This document shows, one piece after another, positions 58,652-64,000 of a stretch of 64,000 nt of DNA. The stretch is from the NCBI RefSeq assembly GCF_902148855.1, contig NC_043969.1, positions 28,285,353 through 28,349,352 on the forward strand. Direction: 5' to 3'. Source of the DNA: Sphaeramia orbicularis. Its lineage: Eukaryota > Chordata > Actinopteri > Kurtiformes > Apogonidae. A program made the translations under genes and the position numbers. Numbering within the stretch: position 1 is the first letter of the stretch; each line of letters opens with the position of its first letter. Under the pieces are notes generated by a model. That model was not told where the DNA came from, did no database searches, and saw only the letters and a program-made list of their open reading frames with translations.

Positions 58652-61600
58652 TCACTCCCTCTGTGAGTCGGTGTTGTGCGCCTCCGCCTCACTTCCTGGC
58701 TTGTTGAGGTTGGTAAAGAGCATGCTGAACTGTCGCAGCTGCTCACTGGCCGTGTGGCTTTCCTCCTGCAGACGCTGGTTGTTCTCCCTCAGGTTGGCCA
58801 TCTCAGCCAGAAGCACCACCTTATCCTTCTTCTCCTGAAGGAAGACGAAACATAAACATACAGATCAACATTAAGACCCAAGGCACATTCAATAGAAAAT
58901 AAACAGGTTTGAATAAAGAGCACTGCTGAATGCTGTTTTTTTTTTCCCAATATCCCCTGTGACTTCAGTTCTAAATTCAAGATATTCTTTCCTGCATGTA
59001 CACTGCTAGAATATGGTGAATATTTTTTTATTACATTCCCTATTTGTGTATGTAATCAATATTAACGTCGATGATTATAGACCCCCCCCACCCCACAATG
59101 TTCATTAAATCATAAACATATTACTTGTGCCAATGTAAGCATGTCATGTATCATTAGAATGATTACATTCTACATATTTTGGATATTTGGGTGTTTTTAT
59201 GGAAATCATGAGCCCTAAAAAACAATTTATAAAGTCTTGACATATACAGAGGATTATTCATGTTCCTGTACTCTGACTCTGGAGGGTTATGGCGCTGGTG
59301 ACGAATGTTTCACTTTGAATATTTTCACATGGAAACTTACTTTCTCCAGATCATTGTTGAGCTGTTTCAACATCACCTCCAGGTGGTAGAGCCGTCCTGA
59401 CAGGTCATTGGGCACCTCATCACTGGGAACACACACACAACACACATTAGTTTGAATAAATGCAACACCAACACATTCACACAGGCGGTCTGGTACAAGT
59501 TTCACAGGTGTTTGTACATTATTTATTACCACAATTGTGCATGTTGAAAAAAAAGTCCTTTCTCAAACATTTTGGAATCCTGATATTTTATCGTGGCTTC
59601 ACTTAGTCCATCCTCCTGTATGACAAAATCTGTAGAATCCAACGTATTCACAAATATTAACTCTGGACCAGTCTCACATGCTCCCTCCAGATGTAGCACC
59701 ACTCTCACCTGGGTCAATGTTTTCCATACTTACAAAGTTTATATAAAATCACTCCATTGGTTAAGTGACTGTCACACATGAGGTACATGAGGTATCAGTG
59801 TTTGTTGTGTTATGTAGTTGCACATGTATGCTTTAAACGACTTCAGGATAAATGAGTCATATCAGATCCTGATGTGAATCAGCAGATCTTCAAAACCTTT
59901 AAGGAGCTGCTCATTGGCAGCTCAGAAACCAGAACAACCAGTTTCTTCTGCAGAAAATGCAAAGAGGAGTAAAAATTAATCTAAGTCAAATGCAGTTTGG
60001 TTTGTGACCACCAGGTGGCAGCAGTGACAAACTTTATGAACAAAAACCAGAGAATGGAAGATCTACCTGAAGGACTTATTTATTCTCTGTTTTGGATAAA
60101 TGTGGTGTGTTTTAAGCTCTGTGTGATCTTTGTTTTCAGACATGGACTTACCCGCTGAAGGTGGGTGTGGTCCGTGGCGTCTGAGGAGTCTGAAACTGGA
60201 CTGGACTGACGACGGGCCTCATGTCTGGACCCCCAACCTGTGGCTCCGTCAGTGAAAACAGGGAAATGGCTCTTTGTGCTGCAACAGACAAGCAAAGTCT
60301 CACTTTCTGCTGTTTTCTTCCTCTTGTATCTCTGGAGACACGACACAATCACAGTTTGGTTCAGGTAGAGCTGGCGGCAGGTGAGGCCACAGATCAAGTG
60401 TTGGTCTGAGTCTGGTGTGTCTCTGCTCTGAGACAGTCTTTTAACTCAGCAGAGGACACAAAGGGGCAGCAGAGAGACTCAGTAAAGAAACTGTGTGTGG
60501 GAGCAGGTGATTATGTACGGGTGCAGATCAACGCCCAGATCCCAGTTTCTTTCCCAGGAGTGTTGAGTAACAGAAGAGCTGGGGCATGATGAAAGTGATC
60601 AGCCCCAGCATCCACACAAACACATCACACCCAATAATTAAAGAGATTTCTTGAATCAGAAGAATCAAAAGAGACTGTGAAATCTTGTGAACTGAGTTTA
60701 AAACCACACTTTGCATATTGTCATTTTTGATTGTACTTTAAAACCATGTATTCCACAGAGATTATGCTTGTATGTTAATTTAATAACCTGTAGCACCATT
60801 TCCAGTACTAGCCTAAGGCACTATAGTCAGATACACTGGAAAAAATTAAGAATCCCCTACTTTTACCATTTAAAGGTTCTGTAATTTTGTTTACTCTAGA
60901 ATCTACTGACAACATCTCTTCTATTTAATTTAAGAGGATTTACTTACAGAAAATGACAACCAATCAACATCACATAATACAATATTTTCAGACATTAGCT
61001 AAATAATGGAAAGGAAACATTCATTATTAAAAACACAATTCTGATGTTTTGATTTGAGTTTTCAGAAATCAATATTTGGTTGAATATTCTTATTCCACCA
61101 CTGGCACAAACATCTATTCTATTTTTTGTTTTCAATGTGGCTCAGGTCTGGAATTTTTTTTTTTTTTTTCTAGAAATGAAGATTATCTTTCATATCCCAC
61201 ACTGAACCTTGGCTGAACAAAATGAACTTGTTTCTCACCTTCGTAGGCTTTAGCAGCGTTGACCAGGCTGGACCACTCCAGCCCACAGGCGGTGTCAGGG
61301 AGGGGCATTAGGCAGGGGTCCAGCCTCCTCAGAGGGGGAACCTTGTCCCTCACTTCAGTAAGAGACAGCTCTGATGCCGACAGAGGCACTGAAGGAGATG
61401 AGAGGAGAACAGCTGTATTAAGTAAACACACCCAAAGTTCTGAGTGCCTTCACATAACAGCAAGAAGGATGGTTTCTGTCATGTTTTCAGCACTGATTTG
61501 ATGTTTCATGCTCAACCTCCATGACCCCACTCACCCTGCACATGAAGTGTTCACCCCCCTACCCTGGGAACCAGACTGCTGAACTGCCCCCCCGCCTTCC

Positions 61601-63355
61601 CCACATATACTGTCCTTGCACCTTAACAATAGGTCATGATGTGGTTAAAGTCACTATTGTCACTTTATTTCCACATGTTAACTGTTGCTGCTGCTTACAT
61701 CTACGACATGTTGGTTCCATATGAACCATCTTGGACCCTGAGAACGTCAGGGACAGGTCTTTTGCTGGTGCCCAGAGTCAAGACTAAATACGGTGAAGCT
61801 GCATTTCAGTTCCATATAGCTAAACTCTGGAACAGTCTTCCTGATGACATGAGACAGGCCTCTACTCTGACAATGTTTAAGTCCAGGCTGAAATGGCTTT
61901 GTTCAACTGTGTATACAACAACTGAAAGTGTTCTATCTGCACTCTTCTCTTTTACTTTATTTTAACTGATTTTATTTATGCTTCATTGATTATGTTTTAA
62001 TTGTAATTGTGTACTTTTAACTTGTCTCTTTTCCATTTTTGTAAAGCACTGTGAATTGCCCTGTGTATGAATTGTTCTATACAAATAAATCTGCCTTGCC
62101 TGCATGCACCACCACCTTAACTGTTACTGTATAATGTGCAATATTGTACAGATTCAGAGCTTTATTTTATTATATTCTAGCGTATTTTATCACAGTTTTT
62201 ATTCTATTCTATTTAGCTTTTGTATATTTTATTTTTAATTTAATATTTGATCTTTTTTCATGCTACAAACACCGAGACATGGGTAACTACATTTTGTTCT
62301 ATCATGTCTATTGACTGAATGACAATAAAGCTGAGTCTGAAAACGCAAATTGTCTTTGGTGGAATTTAAACTCACCCTTCTTGCTCTGCATGTGGTTGGA
62401 GTGGTTTGAGGAGGCAGAGTGTTTGCGCGTGGGTAGTGTACAGGTGAAGAGCACATCAGTGGGCGCTGTCTGGTTCTCAGAGTTGGCAAAGTTGGCATCC
62501 CTGCGCCCGCTGCACAGTGACTCATCTGAAAAAGTGCGCTGCAACGTCCGCCTGGGAGACTGCAGAGGGAGATGACAGAGATCAGAACTGTCCAAGAAAA
62601 TGTGTGGATGTGTGATTGTGTGTGGGTGTGTGTTCCTCACTGGATCTCTTTGTGGGGTCTCTCCAGGGTTGTCCATGATAATTAGTTTCTTCAGGTCGTC
62701 TTCGATGGTGCTCTTGTACGTTCGCCGTGGAGAACGCAGGTCCCTCAGTGAAGCTCGAAGTCGTGGCTGCCCGAATACGTTCTTTGAATTCATATCAATC
62801 TGCCTGGAAGACACGAAGCAAGAAAAAACAACCTGAGAACGGTGCCCCTGGGGTATGGGGAGACATGGGATGACACTGAAAGAAGCAGAAAACAAACATC
62901 TTGATGCTTACCTTTTAGAATGTCAACTACCCTTTGCTTTTGTCCTGTGAATTACTACATCATTCTACTATAATCGAGCTCTTTTGTTGAGACCGTCATA
63001 GACCTACATTGCAAAATCAGTATGTGATCTTATTTTGCACCAGACTGTGTGGAATTTTCCTTGGATGCACTGCAAAGAGACAGTGTCCTACTTTAACCTG
63101 CAGGAAACTGTCACACAGATTATTTTAAGCTCTTACTTCTTGCTGTTGTCAGAGCTGGATGTGGTGTTTGAAGGTGGTGTGCTGGTGTCTTCTGCATGCC
63201 AGGCGCTCTGTCTGCTCTTTCCATACAAGGCCTTGGGGGCGGAGCTGGACAGAGGGGTGGCGCTTAAGTGAGCGGACGTTGGCGTTGTCGTGGAAGCTCG
63301 GACAGGTCGGGCTTTGTCCACTGTTGGAGTCTTGTAACCCTGTGGTGTGTAGGCC
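58652..63355 (-). CDS. sipa1l3: SIPA1L3 (SIPA1-like RapGAP/PDZ scaffold), C-terminal part, seven exons seen
   Basis: Exons in transcript order: 63137-63355, 62641-62803, 62376-62559, 61239-61388, 60152-60278, 59341-59422, 58652-58834. They give 368 in-frame codons and a stop, entering one base into a codon at 63355. The family controls Rap GTPases and epithelial or neuronal cell shape. Its RapGAP and PDZ domains lie in exons outside the window. Matches to remembered human SIPA1L3 are strong: KNVFGQPRLRASLRDLRSPR, YKSTIEDDLKKLIIMDN, RTFSDESLCSGRRD, LRRLDPCLMPLPDT and GLEWSSLVNAAKAYE. The last two exons (LYHLEVMLKQLNNDLEKEKK, LRENNQRLQEES) form the family's C-terminal coiled coil. Paralogues SIPA1L1 and SIPA1L2 share parts, but the LMPLPDT and DVLF blocks favour SIPA1L3. 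LINE and mariner remnants lie in its introns. Confidence 0.92.
60832..61160. mobile_element. Tc1/mariner-like fragment in SIPA1L3 intron
   Basis: The text GGAAAAAATTAAGAATCCCC, CTACTGACAACATCTCT, TTCAGAAATCAATATTTGGT and TGAATATTCTT follows, in order, the end of a common fish mariner family that I recall. Pieces of the same family appear in QPCTL intron 1 (AACATTTCTCCCAAATTCCA near 42171, CTCAAATAATGCAAAGAAAA near 42974). One end only; no transposase. Confidence 0.45.
61505..62340 (+). mobile_element. Older LINE 3' region split by an L2-like insertion
   Basis: Left part 61505-61627 and right part 62113-62340 appear to be one retroposon tail. The right part ends GACTGAATGACAATAAAGCT, a typical LINE end. 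The younger L2-like copy at 61628-62112 separates the parts. Family not determined. Confidence 0.45.
61628..62112 (+). mobile_element. 5'-truncated L2/CR1-like LINE with ORF2 end
   Basis: Frame 61711-61965 reads FQFHIAKLWNSLPDDMRQAS and TLTMFKSRLKWLCS. This is the AAPKLWNSLP...FKS.LK pattern at the C terminus of L2/CR1 reverse transcriptases. It is followed by a 3' tail (GTAAAGCACTGTGAATTGCC, ACAAATAAATCTGCCTTGCC). The copy is flanked by an exact 9-bp duplication CACCTTAAC at 61619-61627 and 62113-62121. Only the last ORF2 part is present. Confidence 0.75.
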
Positions 63356-64000
63356 CTGTGAGGACAGACGGACAGACAGGCATGAGATTGATAATCAAGT
63401 TAAACAACAGGAAATGTAGTTTTCATTGATTAGAAGACAAGGTGATGGTTCGGATTACTTTAAACACACTAAGCAGTCATGTAGTGTTAGAGGTGACAGT
63501 GAGACATCTGGCAAGTGAATGGAATTTCAGGAGTAGGAACGGTCACAATTTATAAGACTGAGTTTATTTTATAGATCTGCATGTAACAACACTACAACAT
63601 GTATGAACGCAAAAGCATCACCATCTACACTGATGAATGATGAAGGTCATAGTAGCATTAAACACATGGTGACCCTTGAACCAGAGCATTAAAATGACCT
63701 GTCCTAAATTACACCTAGAAACACAAAGGTTCATTTGTTCCATACAGGAGAGCAGAGTAGTAAAATGGTCTTCGATCATATTTCATCAGTAACCTCTATT
63801 CTCACCTTGGTGGTGCTGAAAGATGCACAGCAGTAGGTACATTTCATCTACCATCTTATTCATATTAAGAATAAAATAAAACACTATCAACTGATGTACA
63901 CGCCAGCTTGACATGTGTTGAATATGACAGTAGATTTAATGTAGAATCAGGGTGTCAGTGTTTGCATCATTCATGAAATCACTGCAACAGTAAACAACAG
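63356..64000 (-). other. sipa1l3: SIPA1L3 intron to window edge
   Basis: Upstream intron of SIPA1L3 on the minus strand. A 10-nt stretch at 63806-63815 has perfect-looking splice sites on both sides (see findings). Otherwise no exon is recognised. Confidence 0.4.

Overview
This is a stretch of a teleost, probably percomorph, nuclear genome. The evidence is spliced vertebrate genes with GT-AG introns, AT-rich spacers, and many typical fish DNA transposons (hAT, Tc1/mariner, piggyBac) and LINE tails. No bacterial, viral or CRISPR features were seen. Gene identities come from reading translated exons against remembered vertebrate proteins. No database search was possible. Exon joins were checked for reading frame, and all five complete genes close in frame.

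Layout: (1) CLPTM1, minus strand, 879-11069, 14 coding exons, with its 3' UTR running to the left edge. (2) TBCB, tubulin-folding cofactor B, minus, 13450-17244, six coding exons, with a probable 5' UTR intron and CCAAT-box promoter to about 17950. (3) A repeat-rich spacer, 17950-21424. (4) SIX5, plus, 21614-27616, three exons, with a GC-AG first intron. (5) A decayed SIX-family gene relic, plus, about 31674-32020, lying 4 kb downstream of SIX5 in the same orientation. (6) QPCTL, Golgi glutaminyl cyclase, minus, 35808-45750, seven exons with several transposons in its introns. (7) A spacer holding a 2.4 kb hAT-like element (48110-50472). It has a CGGBP1-like zinc-finger fragment and about 54 tandem copies of a 31-bp unit, most carrying a CCAAT box. 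(8) RRM1, ribonucleotide reductase large subunit, plus, 51324-56138. It has only four coding exons, one of them 1982 bp. (9) The C-terminal 368 codons of SIPA1L3, minus, 58652-63355, continuing off the right edge.

CLPTM1, TBCB, SIX5, QPCTL and SIPA1L3 all have human counterparts on 19q13, so the window is a fish equivalent of that region. RRM1 (human 11p15) is the outsider. The genes do not form a pathway. They are a receptor-trafficking membrane protein, a tubulin chaperone, a homeodomain factor, a Golgi enzyme, the dNTP-synthesis enzyme and a RapGAP-family scaffold. The most notable points are the SIX relic next to SIX5, the CCAAT-box minisatellite inside a transposon, the near intron-less RRM1 body and the non-canonical SIX5 splice donor.
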